Shown here: piece by piece, positions 18,263-26,219 of the stretch
Numbering within the stretch: the first letter of the stretch is position 1
Layout: every line of letters begins with the position of its first letter
IMG/VR virus record: IMGVR_UViG_3300033064_000830
Location: 1-43,296 of that record
Direction: 5' to 3' (one strand)
Source: a virus
Length of the DNA: 43,296 nt
Made by a program: the position numbers and the translations under genes
Notes under the pieces: generated by a model
Told to the model about the DNA's origin: nothing
The model's database searches: none
What the model saw: the letters and a program-made list of their open reading frames with translations, nothing else

Positions 18263-18418
18263 ATGGCTAAGCATATGCACAAAATGCCTGATGGTTCTAT
18301 GATGTTTGGTAAGGAACATGGAGCTAAGAAGGCTGTTAAATCTGCTAGTAAAAAAATGGTAGCTAAAAAATCTGCTGTAAAGGCTAAGGCTAAGAAAAAG
18401 ATGGGTGGTATGTACTAA
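18263..18418 (+). CDS. Tiny Lys/Met-rich protein (51 aa)
   Basis: A real-looking short gene starting at ATG two bases after the preceding stop and ending in TAATG with the next gene. The product begins MAKHMHKMPDGSMMFGKEHG and then is almost entirely Lys/Ala/Ser (KKAVKSASKKMVAKKSAVKA), ending KKKMGGMY. The second half resembles histone H1 or nucleoid-protein tails. A role in condensing packaged DNA is plausible, inferred only from composition and from the neighbours on both sides being basic too. Confidence 0.65.
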   Translation: MAKHMHKMPDGSMMFGKEHGAKKAVKSASKKMVAKKSAVKAKAKKKMGGMY

Positions 18419-18912
18419 TGGCTACTAAAAAGCGTGTTCCTCCTCGTCCTATTCCTAAGCCACCGCCGAAGCCTACTGGTCCTCGTAAGGATGGTAGAGC
18501 AACACCTAAGCCTGGTAGTGGTGGTTTTGGTCGGGCAGAAGATCAACTTATAAAGGCTGCTTCTGCTTATATTAATACTGCTGGTAGCGGTGTTAGGGCT
18601 GTTGCTGGTGCTGCTAGTGGTCTTGCTGGTCTTGCTGGCAAGATTGTTGGTTCTGTAACTAGTGGTGGCGGTGCTCCTGCGGGATCTTTTGCTAGTTCAA
18701 AACCTGCACCTAAGAAAAATCCTGGCTCACCGCAGGCAGCAGCAGAACGTGCTAGAGGTGGAAAATTGGCTAAGGTTGAATCTAAGCGTGACCCCAGAGA
18801 AGCTACGCAACCTCGGAGTGGCAAACGAAAGCCACCAACAAAACCTGCTCCGGAACGTGGTCGTGGTAGTCGTGGCGCAACACCACCGCCTAAACTTCCT
18901 CGATCAATGTAA
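18418..18912 (+). CDS. Basic Pro-rich protein with Gly/Ala amphipathic core
   Basis: A 164-residue protein with two basic Pro-rich arms (KKRVPPRPIPKPPPKPTGPR at the start and KRKPPTKPAPERGRGSRG near the end) around a Gly/Ala/Val segment (about 50-85, INTAGSGVRAVAGAASGLAG) that could form a short membrane-active helix. It is predicted mostly disordered. Its place between ejection proteins and scaffold suggests an internal virion component. No family recognised. A G-rich opposite-strand reading exists but looks like a composition shadow. Confidence 0.6.
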   Translation: MATKKRVPPRPIPKPPPKPTGPRKDGRATPKPGSGGFGRAEDQLIKAASAYINTAGSGVRAVAGAASGLAGLAGKIVGSVTSGGGAPAGSFASSKPAPKKNPGSPQAAAERARGGKLAKVESKRDPREATQPRSGKRKPPTKPAPERGRGSRGATPPPKLPRSM

Positions 18913-18956
18913 AACAACTAAAGAAAAATAGGTAAAACTGCTAGGAGTAAAAAGTA

Positions 18957-19244
18957 ATGGCTGCAAAAAAGGATTCTAGACTGTCTCGTGCAGGTGTTTC
19001 GGGCTTTAACCAGCCTAAACGGACTCCTGACCATCCTAAAAAGTCTCATGTTGTTGTTGCCAAACAAGGTGAACAAGTTAAAACTATTCGGTTTGGTCAA
19101 CAAGGAGTAAGTGGTTCACCTAAAAAAGATGGTGAATCTGCTTCATATGCTGCACGTCGCAAGTCATTTAAAGCACGACATGCTTCTAATATTTCTAAAG
19201 GTAAAATGTCAGCCGCATATTGGGCTGACAAAGTTAAATGGTAG
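18957..19244 (+). CDS. DUF6321-like basic protein
   Basis: Ninety-five residues. The core SRLSRAGVSGFNQPKRTPDH...PKKSHVVVAKQGEQVKTIRF, then QGVSGSPKKDGESASYAARR and FKARHASNISKGKMSAAYWA with a final DKVKW, matches from memory a short protein family (DUF6321) common in marine and freshwater phages. It is strongly basic; its function is not established. It is the last gene before the promoter and leader of the scaffold/capsid genes. AGGAGT upstream of the ATG serves as ribosome site. Confidence 0.7.
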   Translation: MAAKKDSRLSRAGVSGFNQPKRTPDHPKKSHVVVAKQGEQVKTIRFGQQGVSGSPKKDGESASYAARRKSFKARHASNISKGKMSAAYWADKVKW

Positions 19245-19276
19245 GGTACTTGACAGTACCAACTATATGATATACT
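19245..19276 (+). promoter_or_regulatory. Candidate promoter with inverted repeat over the -35 box, upstream of scaffold and capsid
   Basis: TTGACA (19250-19255) is a perfect -35 hexamer. TATACT (19271-19276) is a good -10 with 15-bp spacing, and TACTTT gives 17. The -35 box is embedded in an inverted repeat GGTACT-TGAC-AGTACC (19245-19260), which could be an operator. The expected start lies near 19283, just before two hairpins. This is the only good sigma70-like promoter seen inside the structural arm, and it lies where extra capsid and scaffold transcription would be needed. Confidence 0.6.
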
Positions 19277-19284
19277 TTTATACG

Positions 19285-19340
19285 TATAGGTGAGCTACGC
19301 AAGTGGCCCTATAGATGTGTGCTACTTAAGTGGCCGTCAT
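19285..19340 (+). ncRNA. Structured leader with two tandem hairpins sharing a GCUAC/GUGGC stem
   Basis: Hairpin 1: TATAGG (19285-19290) pairs CCTATA (19308-19313), enclosing GCTAC (19294-19298), loop GCAA, GTGGC (19303-19307). Hairpin 2: ATG (19315-19317) pairs CAT (19338-19340), with a 3x3 internal loop around GCTAC (19321-19325), loop TTAA, GTGGC (19330-19334). The two 5-bp stems are identical, including a U-G wobble that works only on the plus strand, while the loops differ. It begins within a few bases of the predicted transcript start. About 80 nt more leader follows (19341-19419), with a possible GCCG/CGGC stem, before the scaffold ATG. It could be a cis-regulatory RNA or a protective 5' structure. 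Confidence 0.55.
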
Positions 19341-19419
19341 AATTAATCCTCACAAAGTCGCCGCAATGTGGGTGTAAGTCGAGTCGGCTGTTGACAAAAA
19401 CCATTGAAGGGAAACACAA

Positions 19420-19953
19420 ATGTCACAAGATATTGAAAACACTGAAGAACAACACGATATTAAGTCGTTGCGTAAGGCAGCCGAAGCAGGAAAGCAAGCT
19501 CAGAACGAGTTGGCTGAAATGAAGCGGGAACTGTTGTTTGCAAAGGCTGGTATTGATACAGGTAGCAAAATTGGTAAATTGTTGTTTAAGACTTGGGATG
19601 GTGAAGATCTTGATTCGCTCAAGACTGAAGCCTCTGATCTCGGAATTGGTGCCGTAGAAACGTCACGTAATAACGAGGTTGAATCTGAAGAACGAGGACA
19701 ACAGGATTTTCGCCAAACCTTTGCTAAAGGGAATGTTGGTACACCTTCGGAAATTCCAGAGCGTGACCCGTTTGACGAAGCTTATGATCTTTTTCATGAG
19801 GCTCGGAAGCGTGGCACGACAATGGATGATGCCGGACTTGCAGCAATTGACCGTGTTCTAGTGGCAGCAGCATCTGGTGACAAGCGTGCAATCTTTGACC
19901 CGAATGATTGGGCTAACCAAGCTCGTTCAGTCGGACACCGCTTTGATCGGTAG
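19420..19953 (+). CDS. Probable capsid scaffolding protein
   Basis: A 177-residue acidic protein directly before the capsid gene. The segment KAAEAGKQAQNELAEMKREL followed by LFAKAGIDTGSKIGKLLFKTWDGE has the pattern of actinophage scaffolds (coiled coil, then AGI...GKLLFKT.DG). A charged, probably disordered middle follows, and a C-terminal helix set (DPFDEAYDLFHEARKRGTTM) that may bind the capsid. Ribosome site AAGGGA eight bases before ATG. Expressed from the promoter near 19250 with its structured leader. Confidence 0.75.
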   Translation: MSQDIENTEEQHDIKSLRKAAEAGKQAQNELAEMKRELLFAKAGIDTGSKIGKLLFKTWDGEDLDSLKTEASDLGIGAVETSRNNEVESEERGQQDFRQTFAKGNVGTPSEIPERDPFDEAYDLFHEARKRGTTMDDAGLAAIDRVLVAAASGDKRAIFDPNDWANQARSVGHRFDR

Positions 19954-19955
19954 TT

Positions 19956-20246
19956 ATGGCTCTTTGTGAAATACTGAACTGCGAGGAACACTATGGGTGT
20001 CGCCTCAAAAGTAAGGGATTACAAGTGTCGCCATCGGCTACTCCAAGTCGGCATAATGGGCGTCGCAAGCAAGTAGAACCGCCTTCATGGAATAAAGGAA
20101 TCGCTTATGATACGCGAGCAGATGGATCTAAAATGCCCATCATGAACGCCGACATGACTCCTGTACGCATGAAGCAGGCTAGTGAGCAACGCCACAAAAT
20201 CAACGACCACTTGCGAGCTTCTCGCATTACAACTACAAAGGATTAA
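19956..20246 (+). CDS. Small virion-region protein, unknown
   Basis: Ninety-six residues between scaffold and capsid, starting two bases after the scaffold stop. It begins MALCEILNCEEHYGCRLKSK with three Cys, followed by GLQVSPSATPSRHNGRRKQV and EPPSWNKGIAYDTRADGSKM, and ends basic (HLRASRITTTKD). The pattern CE..GCR.K.KG.Q.SP...P.R recalls short proteins beside capsid genes in aquatic phages (from memory). A metal-binding Cys cluster is possible. Function unknown. Confidence 0.6.
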   Translation: MALCEILNCEEHYGCRLKSKGLQVSPSATPSRHNGRRKQVEPPSWNKGIAYDTRADGSKMPIMNADMTPVRMKQASEQRHKINDHLRASRITTTKD

Positions 20247-20251
20247 TTACT

Positions 20252-21424
20252 ATGGCACAAGAACTTGTTGGCCCAAACTTTTATTCATATGACCTCCAGG
20301 TCGAAACTAAGATCAATATTGATGAATTGATCTATATCCTTACTCCCGAAGATCTTCCGTTGCTTTCAGGCATCGGTTCAGATGGTCTTGGTGTAATCGG
20401 TAAGGCTCCAGTTGACAACACCATCTTCTACTGGCTTGAAGAAGATGTGCCGTTGCCACGCTCAACCGTTGCTACCGCTATTTCTTCTAACGCAACAACC
20501 GCTTTGGTTCTTCCCGCCGAAGGTGCAGTTAAGTTTGCTGTTGGTGACGCTATTCGTGTAAACAACGAAATCATGTTGGTTACCGCAGTAAACACCTCAA
20601 CAGAAACACTTACTGTTACTCGTGGCGCTTTGGGAACAACCGCTGCTGCTTCACATCTTGTTGCTGCAGAAGTTATTGGTGTTGGAACCGTGTTGCCTGA
20701 AGGTGACATTGGAACAGCAAACTTCCAAGGACGAGACAAGTACTCTAACTACACACAGATCTTCTCAAAGAAGCTCACCGTGTCACGTACTGAGCAGAGC
20801 ATCCCGAAGTATGGTGTGCCAAACGAATTGAACAAGCAGATGCGCAACGCTATGCTTCACTGCAACGTCGGTATTGAGCAGTCTGCTCTTTACGGTGTTG
20901 GCTTTGAAGATTCGGCTACCCGCGTTCGTTCAACCGCCGGTTTGAACTCGTTCATTACCAGCAACGTTAACTCAACGTCAGATTGGATTACTGTTGAGGC
21001 TATTGAAGCTCTTCAGCAAACCGCTTACGACAACGGTGGTATGTTTGACTTCATTACCGCTCGTCCAGCCGCTTTCCGTGCACTTAACAACACTGTTGGC
21101 AACCAGCGAATCCAGACCGTAACGGTTGAAGATGCTCGCCGTGGCCGTCGCCGTGCACAGACCGTCATGACCGAATTCGGTGAAGTTACTTTGGTCCGTA
21201 ACCGTTACGTCCGTAAGACCGACGCATTCTGTTACAGCCGTGACAACTTCATCCAGCGTGTATTCCAGCCTCTAGTGGCTCAGAAGTTGGCTAAGACCAA
21301 CGACACGGATTCATACATGATGGTTGGAGAATGCGGATTCCAGGTTAAGGGACAAGACCATATGGCCAAGTTCTCTGCCTTGAACCTTCTTGCTTCATTC
21401 CCCGTAAGCAGTGCATTAGTCTAA
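20252..21424 (+). CDS. Major capsid protein, SU10/DUF5309 type
   Basis: A 390-residue protein with the features of the SU10 major capsid family: an N-terminal NIDELIYILTPEDLPLLSGI, an inserted beta domain (about 85-150) with NEIMLVTAVNTSTETLTVTR and GALGTTAAASH, then the HK97-fold core with QIFSKKLTVSRTEQSIPKYG, MRNAMLHCNVGIEQSALYGV and the C-terminal FCYSRDNFIQRVFQPLVAQK. It assembles the icosahedral shell. Codon choice is markedly different from its neighbours (many AAC, ACC, GTT, AAG codons), as expected for a very highly expressed gene. Start ATG with AAAGGA upstream. Confidence 0.92.
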   Translation: MAQELVGPNFYSYDLQVETKINIDELIYILTPEDLPLLSGIGSDGLGVIGKAPVDNTIFYWLEEDVPLPRSTVATAISSNATTALVLPAEGAVKFAVGDAIRVNNEIMLVTAVNTSTETLTVTRGALGTTAAASHLVAAEVIGVGTVLPEGDIGTANFQGRDKYSNYTQIFSKKLTVSRTEQSIPKYGVPNELNKQMRNAMLHCNVGIEQSALYGVGFEDSATRVRSTAGLNSFITSNVNSTSDWITVEAIEALQQTAYDNGGMFDFITARPAAFRALNNTVGNQRIQTVTVEDARRGRRRAQTVMTEFGEVTLVRNRYVRKTDAFCYSRDNFIQRVFQPLVAQKLAKTNDTDSYMMVGECGFQVKGQDHMAKFSALNLLASFPVSSALV

Positions 21425-21438
21425 CCATAACGATGTAG

Positions 21439-21476
21439 TGAGCGGGGGCTGTATCCCCTCCAGCAGTCCCCGCTCA
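21439..21476 (+). terminator. Strong hairpin behind the capsid gene (attenuator or processing site)
   Basis: TGAGCGGGG (21439-21447) pairs CCCCGCTCA (21468-21476), continued inside by GCTG (21448-21451) with CAGC (21461-21464). It lies between the capsid stop and the next gene. It is followed by TTGC, not a T-run, so it is a poor intrinsic terminator. It could instead protect capsid mRNA ends or reduce read-through, giving less adaptor than capsid. Confidence 0.5.
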
Positions 21477-21498
21477 TTGCTTAACGAAAGGAACGCTG

Positions 21499-22407
21499 TT
21501 GTCGCGCACACTTGTAAGCGCAGCGGTCCAGCGAGTCAAGCGTCAGCTTGCTTCGTCGTTCCGTTATGAGGTAAACACGCTTGCCTCCGATGTTGACTTG
21601 ACGGATACGTCAGTAACATTGACCTACGAACTCCCTGCATCACTTACATCTGGTGCAATTTTATCTATTGCTAATGAAGAAATGCGTGTCATGTCAGTTG
21701 ACCGTGTAGCCAAAACTGCAACAGTTCTTCGAGGCTGGAACGGTTCGGAAGCTTTAACGCATGACGCTAACGATGAGGCTTACATTAACCCTCGTTTTAG
21801 TGGGCTACACATTTATGAAACCCTGATTGATGAACTTACATCTTGGGGTCCTGATTTATATCGCACTATGGCTCGTGTTGAGGCTGTTGTTGACGGTTCA
21901 CAAACAGTCTATTTGCCTGTTGCTTGGCGTAACATTTTTGGTTTAGTTGATGTTCGTGTTAATTGCAACCATACTTATCAAGATCAAACATCGTGGCCTC
22001 GTCAAGCGGGTCGTCTGCAACGTGGTGTGCCTGGTACTTGGACTAATGGTCCTGCTAGTGGCGTGCTGTTTCGTATGTTTCCACCGGTTTATACGGGTTC
22101 ATTATATCTTGTTGCTGCTGCTCCTCTTGATGTGGAATCTATTTCTTGGTCATCTGATCTTGTTGATGATGTTGGTATGAAGCCTTCTATGCTTGATGTG
22201 CTTGATCTTGGTATTAAGTGGCGTCTGTTGGGCGACTCTGAGGCTGGTAGGTCGGCTCGTGTTGCTCAAGACACTCCTCGTCGTGCCGAGGAAGTTCCTC
22301 CTCGTACTGCATCTGATGAAGCTAACCGTTTGTATCCGCTGTATGTGCGTCGAAAGGCTGAGGAAATAGATCGTCTGCGTTGGCAGTACCCGTTGAGGTT
22401 TACATGA
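21499..22407 (+). CDS. Probable head-tail adaptor/connector protein
   Basis: A 302-residue protein starting at TTG 21499 after AAAGGAACG. The N-terminus (MSRTLVSAAVQRVKRQLASS) is helical. A beta domain at about 30-95 (YELPASLTSGAILSIANEEM, VLRGWNGSEALTHDANDEAY) resembles the DUF5309-type inserted domain, and a helix-beta body with ELTSWGPDLYRTMARVEAVV follows. The order capsid, this gene, propeller protein matches the adaptor-nozzle order of short-tailed phages. Its last codons overlap the nozzle gene (ATGA). Assignment rests mainly on synteny. Confidence 0.6.
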   Translation: MSRTLVSAAVQRVKRQLASSFRYEVNTLASDVDLTDTSVTLTYELPASLTSGAILSIANEEMRVMSVDRVAKTATVLRGWNGSEALTHDANDEAYINPRFSGLHIYETLIDELTSWGPDLYRTMARVEAVVDGSQTVYLPVAWRNIFGLVDVRVNCNHTYQDQTSWPRQAGRLQRGVPGTWTNGPASGVLFRMFPPVYTGSLYLVAAAPLDVESISWSSDLVDDVGMKPSMLDVLDLGIKWRLLGDSEAGRSARVAQDTPRRAEEVPPRTASDEANRLYPLYVRRKAEEIDRLRWQYPLRFT

Positions 22408-24212
22408 GTTTTAGTCCTCTTCTTGGTTTGGGGTCTTACCCTTTTTATATTGGTGAATCTACTGCTGATGTTGCTGTCCCGTTTACTATTAAGATTGATG
22501 GGCGCACATATCCGATTGATGTAAAGAATTACAAGCGGTCGTCGCTTGCTTCGTTGCGTGATTCTGTTGTTTCTACTGGTCAGGCTGATGATTCGTTGTT
22601 TAATACTGATGGTGCTTGGTGGCGTTACCGTTATAACTGGTGGAGTGGTGCTGGCCAATATATTATGGATCTTGGTGATGATAGGAATGTGAGTCGGTTT
22701 GACTCAAGTGTTGGTATTAATGTGTGGGATGAAGGCGAGTTGTCGCTTCTTCGGTCTACTTCTTTTTCTAATCCGACACCTGGTACTTTGACTGGTTCTA
22801 TCAGTTTGTTGTGTCCTACTGATAGTTTTCTTTATGCTTCGGATGGCATTACTGTTAAACGGACTTCTGATTTTATTACATGGACTAATTTTCCTACTGT
22901 TGCTGGAACTATCAATGATATTGCTACTGATGGTATTACTGTTTATGTAGCTACTTCTACAAATTTATATACAATTAATGCGGCTGGTACTGTTACTTCT
23001 GTTGTTGCATCTGCTCACAGTCGTGTGTGGTTTGCTGCTGGACGACTATTTGTATCGGTTGCAAATGTTCTTAAAACATATGATTCTGCTTATACGGCAA
23101 CTACAGTAGACACACACTTTCAAGCATCATTTATTTACACAACAGTATTTGCTGTAGGAAGCAAGATTTATGTAGGCGGATATGCGGGCTCACGCTCAGA
23201 AATCTTTGGATTTAGTATTGGCTCAACAGGCGCATTGGTCAAAGGTGCAGAAGTCGTATCCTTATCAATCAATGAACTAATACAACACGTCACCAGCCAC
23301 GCTGGCGTAGTCATATTTTGTACCAACAAAGGTATCCGAATGGCTACAGTAGGCGCAGACGGAAGTCTCACATACGGCCCACTTATTGACACACCAGGCT
23401 CAGTTACCTCAGCGCAAGCCGAAGGACAATTTGTGTGGTTTAACTGGCGCTCAATCGACACAAACAAGTCAGGAGCTGGTCGTCTTGATCTTTCTAACAC
23501 TCCTCGTCCTATGCAGCCTGCCTTTGCAACAGATGTGTATGCCGATACCGCAAGTACGTGTACTACTGTTGCTCGTTTTAATGCTCGCACAGTATTGGGT
23601 ATCCCTACTGTTGGTGTGTATGTTGAATCAACTACAGGGTATGTGACAAGTGGATACATTGATTCTGGCCAAATTTATTACGGTACCGTAGAACGCAAAT
23701 CGGTAACGGAACTTAATGCAACATTCCAGCCGTTGGCTGTAAACGAGTCTGCCACAGTAAAAATATATGATGATCAAGCAGCACTTCTTAATAGTGCAGG
23801 TAGTTCAATAGAAAACAGTACTGTCATTGGTGTTCAGTTAGATGGTGAACAAGGCGACTGGTTTAAAGTCCGTGTGCAACTTGGTGGTCTTGGTACATCT
23901 ACTCCACAATTTGAACGCTGGAGATTGCGATCATTTCCGATTGCTCCACCAGTAGAACAATATGTAATCCCTATACTTCTATATGGTAAAACAGTTGTTA
24001 ACGATGCACAGGGACAAATGCTCTCATTAGACACAGACAAAGAACTATTATTTCTCAAAGAAATATGGGAAACAAAACGACCAGTTAGTTACCTTGAAGG
24101 AAAAACAACTCGTCGTGTACGATTAGAAGCATACGAATACTCACCAGACGACTGGTCAGACAACCAAACAGGCTTTGAAGGCACAATGGTTGTAAGACTT
24201 GTGACACTATAG
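22404..24212 (+). CDS. Probable tail nozzle (tubular protein B-like) beta-propeller
   Basis: ATG 22404 is preferred over an in-frame TTG at 22380 because GAGG (22395-22398) sits five bases upstream and ATG overlaps the previous TGA. The 602-residue product has repeated beta-propeller blades of the type DGITVYVATSTNLYTINAAG, GRLFVSVANVLKTYD, GSKIYVGGYAGSRSEIFGFS, plus a C-terminal platform (EQGDWFKVRVQLGGLGTSTP). Nozzles of podophages close the tail channel. Coding-strand composition changes sharply inside the gene: G/T-rich to about 23070, A/C-rich to about 23470, G/T-rich again, then A/C-rich to the end. Confidence 0.62.
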   Translation: MSFSPLLGLGSYPFYIGESTADVAVPFTIKIDGRTYPIDVKNYKRSSLASLRDSVVSTGQADDSLFNTDGAWWRYRYNWWSGAGQYIMDLGDDRNVSRFDSSVGINVWDEGELSLLRSTSFSNPTPGTLTGSISLLCPTDSFLYASDGITVKRTSDFITWTNFPTVAGTINDIATDGITVYVATSTNLYTINAAGTVTSVVASAHSRVWFAAGRLFVSVANVLKTYDSAYTATTVDTHFQASFIYTTVFAVGSKIYVGGYAGSRSEIFGFSIGSTGALVKGAEVVSLSINELIQHVTSHAGVVIFCTNKGIRMATVGADGSLTYGPLIDTPGSVTSAQAEGQFVWFNWRSIDTNKSGAGRLDLSNTPRPMQPAFATDVYADTASTCTTVARFNARTVLGIPTVGVYVESTTGYVTSGYIDSGQIYYGTVERKSVTELNATFQPLAVNESATVKIYDDQAALLNSAGSSIENSTVIGVQLDGEQGDWFKVRVQLGGLGTSTPQFERWRLRSFPIAPPVEQYVIPILLYGKTVVNDAQGQMLSLDTDKELLFLKEIWETKRPVSYLEGKTTRRVRLEAYEYSPDDWSDNQTGFEGTMVVRLVTL

Positions 24213-24221
24213 GAGACCAAA

Positions 24222-25181
24222 ATGGCAAACGAATACATTCTTAAAAGCTTTGATGGAGGTGCACAGACAACTACGTTAACTTCAGGATTTACTATTGGTG
24301 GAGGAACATTAACTGTTGCTAACGGAACATCTTTCCCTGACGGTTCGGCCGGCAAATTTGTTGTTGTAGTTGATCGAGGATTAGCAAATGAAGAAAAGTT
24401 TTTGATTACTAGTACTTCTGGTGTCAGTAATATTACTTTTACTATTTCTAACGCTGGATATGATAATACTAGTACTGTTAACCATAGTATTGGTGCAACT
24501 GTAGATCATTGCTTAGATGCATTTACTGTTGAGCAAGATAACCGTTATGTAAATCTTCAGGCTACTAAAGGCTCTTTGGTTACTCATACTGGAACTACAA
24601 CTGCTGCTATTACTGCTTCTGCAACAAACAACTTGACATTACTTACTGATAGTACTGTTCTTAATGGTATTAAATGGGCGCAATTACCTACTGCTGGTAT
24701 TGCTGATGGTTCTGTTACTAACGCTAAATTGAGTTTAACCGAAGTCAAATTGCGTCGAGCTGCAGCACAAACAATTACTTTAAGTGGGGCTTATCAAAAT
24801 CCGCTTATATCTTGGGATACTGAAGATGCTGATGTAAGCGGTTTTATCACCACACCATCGAACACGTTAACTGTTCCAGTAGGTGCTTCTGGTTTGTATT
24901 TATGGAGTTTAAGACTTACGGCTGATCATACTTCAGGCCCTGATTCTTTTATAGTAATGCTTCGATATGTTCTTCTTAATTCTCTCAATACATATGCTTC
25001 TGCGTCATTTAGTGCAATATCAACTAGCACTCCTGTGACTACACAAGAATCAAGTTCGGTGTATTTAACAGCGGGAGATACTCTCGAATTTAATATGAGG
25101 GTTGGAGCAGGGTCTTTTGGAACAGGCACTGCAACAGGCGACATGACAGCAACATTGTGGTTGACCAGGATCATGGACTAA
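24222..25181 (+). CDS. Tail fibre/spike-like protein with C1q/TNF-like C-terminus
   Basis: A 319-residue protein with ribosome site AGGAG. The N-terminal part has short beta repeats (TLTSGFTIGGGTLTVANGTS, GLANEEKFLITSTSG); the middle is NAKLSLTEVKLRRAAAQTIT. The C-terminal domain from about 190 (LISWDTEDADVSGFITTPSN, LTVPVGASGLYLWSLRLTAD, YLTAGDTLEFNMRVGAG) has the pattern of C1q/TNF-like jelly rolls found at phage fibre tips. It is a second candidate receptor-binding protein besides the collagen-like fibre. Domain assignment is by eye. Confidence 0.6.
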   Translation: MANEYILKSFDGGAQTTTLTSGFTIGGGTLTVANGTSFPDGSAGKFVVVVDRGLANEEKFLITSTSGVSNITFTISNAGYDNTSTVNHSIGATVDHCLDAFTVEQDNRYVNLQATKGSLVTHTGTTTAAITASATNNLTLLTDSTVLNGIKWAQLPTAGIADGSVTNAKLSLTEVKLRRAAAQTITLSGAYQNPLISWDTEDADVSGFITTPSNTLTVPVGASGLYLWSLRLTADHTSGPDSFIVMLRYVLLNSLNTYASASFSAISTSTPVTTQESSSVYLTAGDTLEFNMRVGAGSFGTGTATGDMTATLWLTRIMD

Positions 25182-25201
25182 CCCTCACAGAAAGAAACAT
25201 A

Positions 25202-25777
25202 ATGACCACATACACCGTACTCCCCATCATCATGCCTACTGATCTTGCAGGTCAAAAAAACGGCGAACTAAACCCAGCATTATTACGAGATGTTAAAGCT
25301 CCTGCTGGAAAGATGCATCGTCTTGCAGCAACCGCATGGAACGCTATGCAACTACAAGCATATTTTGACGGGATTGAACTCAAGCATGTAGGCGCATACC
25401 GTCCATTAGATCGTCAAGTAGCACTGTTTAATGAGCGTTACTCAGCAACAAAAACACCTCGAAAGCCTGAAGTTACTCGCAAATATCAAGGCAAAACATG
25501 GTATCTCAAAAAAGGTATGGCGCCGGCTGGTACCCCAGGGACCAGTAATCATGGCATTGGACTCGCTATTGATGTTGCCAACTGCTCAGGTAAGCGTCTT
25601 GAATGGCTACTAGGCGACGGATTCTGGACCTCCAACGCCCTCAAATACGGGTTCTCCTGGGAGGTCAAAGACGGGGCAAATGCCGAAGCATGGCATATCC
25701 GTTACATTGCTGGCGACACACTGCCACAGGCCGTTCTAGAGGCCATAGCGGCCTTCCCAACACTAGACGTACGATAG
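25202..25777 (+). CDS. Endolysin: M15 family D-Ala-D-Ala peptidase (VanY/L-Ala-D-Glu type)
   Basis: ATG 25202 starts a 191-residue protein; an in-frame GTG at 25157 overlaps the fibre gene and lacks a better site. The zinc motif SNHGIGLAIDVA (S115, H117, D124) and the catalytic/zinc motif EAWH (E162, H165) define the M15 peptidase fold; GAYRPLDRQ upstream also fits. It cuts peptide cross-links of cell-wall peptidoglycan at lysis. No signal peptide is seen, so it needs the holin-like proteins encoded just downstream (25989, 26220). Confidence 0.9.
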   Translation: MTTYTVLPIIMPTDLAGQKNGELNPALLRDVKAPAGKMHRLAATAWNAMQLQAYFDGIELKHVGAYRPLDRQVALFNERYSATKTPRKPEVTRKYQGKTWYLKKGMAPAGTPGTSNHGIGLAIDVANCSGKRLEWLLGDGFWTSNALKYGFSWEVKDGANAEAWHIRYIAGDTLPQAVLEAIAAFPTLDVR

Positions 25778-25781
25778 CAAA

Positions 25782-25973
25782 ATGGCACCAACAAACAGCA
25801 CTTTTGATGATGACCCAAGCAGAGATGCCTACGACAACTACAAACGTGCCTTTCCAGAGACACTAGCAGACGAAGAAGATTACAAATATTACGACAAACT
25901 ATTTGGTTCTTATTATGATGGGGAATACGATCTAACAAAAAAATATCCTACTAAACCCCACTACGATAACTAA
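25782..25973 (+). CDS. Small acidic Tyr-rich protein, unknown
   Basis: Sixty-three residues starting four bases after the endolysin stop. Very rich in Asp, Tyr and Lys (FDDDPSRDAYDNYKRAFPET, YKYYDKLFGSYYDGEYDLTK). No hydrophobic segment. Lies inside the lysis cassette between endolysin and holin-like gene. It may regulate lysis or be structural; there is no family I recognise. Confidence 0.6.
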   Translation: MAPTNSTFDDDPSRDAYDNYKRAFPETLADEEDYKYYDKLFGSYYDGEYDLTKKYPTKPHYDN

Positions 25974-25988
25974 TTAAGGACAACAAAT

Positions 25989-26216
25989 ATGAAAGTATTT
26001 ATACGAATTGGCGCCGTTTTTGCATACTCATCCATGTCCATAATCGGAGGCGCATCAATCCTCGGCGGAATCCCAGTATGGAAAGCAGCTTTCCTAGCAG
26101 GTATTGCAGCTTGTGCGCAGGTAGTAGAGAAATTGGCACGTGCATATGCTGACGACGGAAAAGTAAGTAAAGAAGAACTCAACTCCGCTTTTAACCTTTC
26201 GGCAGACGAAGAGTAA
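25989..26216 (+). CDS. Holin-like membrane protein
   Basis: Seventy-five residues with one long or two short membrane segments (about 5-45: FIRIGAVFAYSSMSIIGGAS, ILGGIPVWKAAFLAGIAACA), followed by a charged tail (VVEKLARAYADDGKVSKEEL). Actinophage lysis cassettes often encode proteins of this layout, with the DGK(V/L)(S/T)..E(L/I) tail, right after the endolysin. Probably makes membrane holes for endolysin escape. The identification rests on topology and position. Confidence 0.7.
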   Translation: MKVFIRIGAVFAYSSMSIIGGASILGGIPVWKAAFLAGIAACAQVVEKLARAYADDGKVSKEELNSAFNLSADEE

Positions 26217-26219
26217 ACC

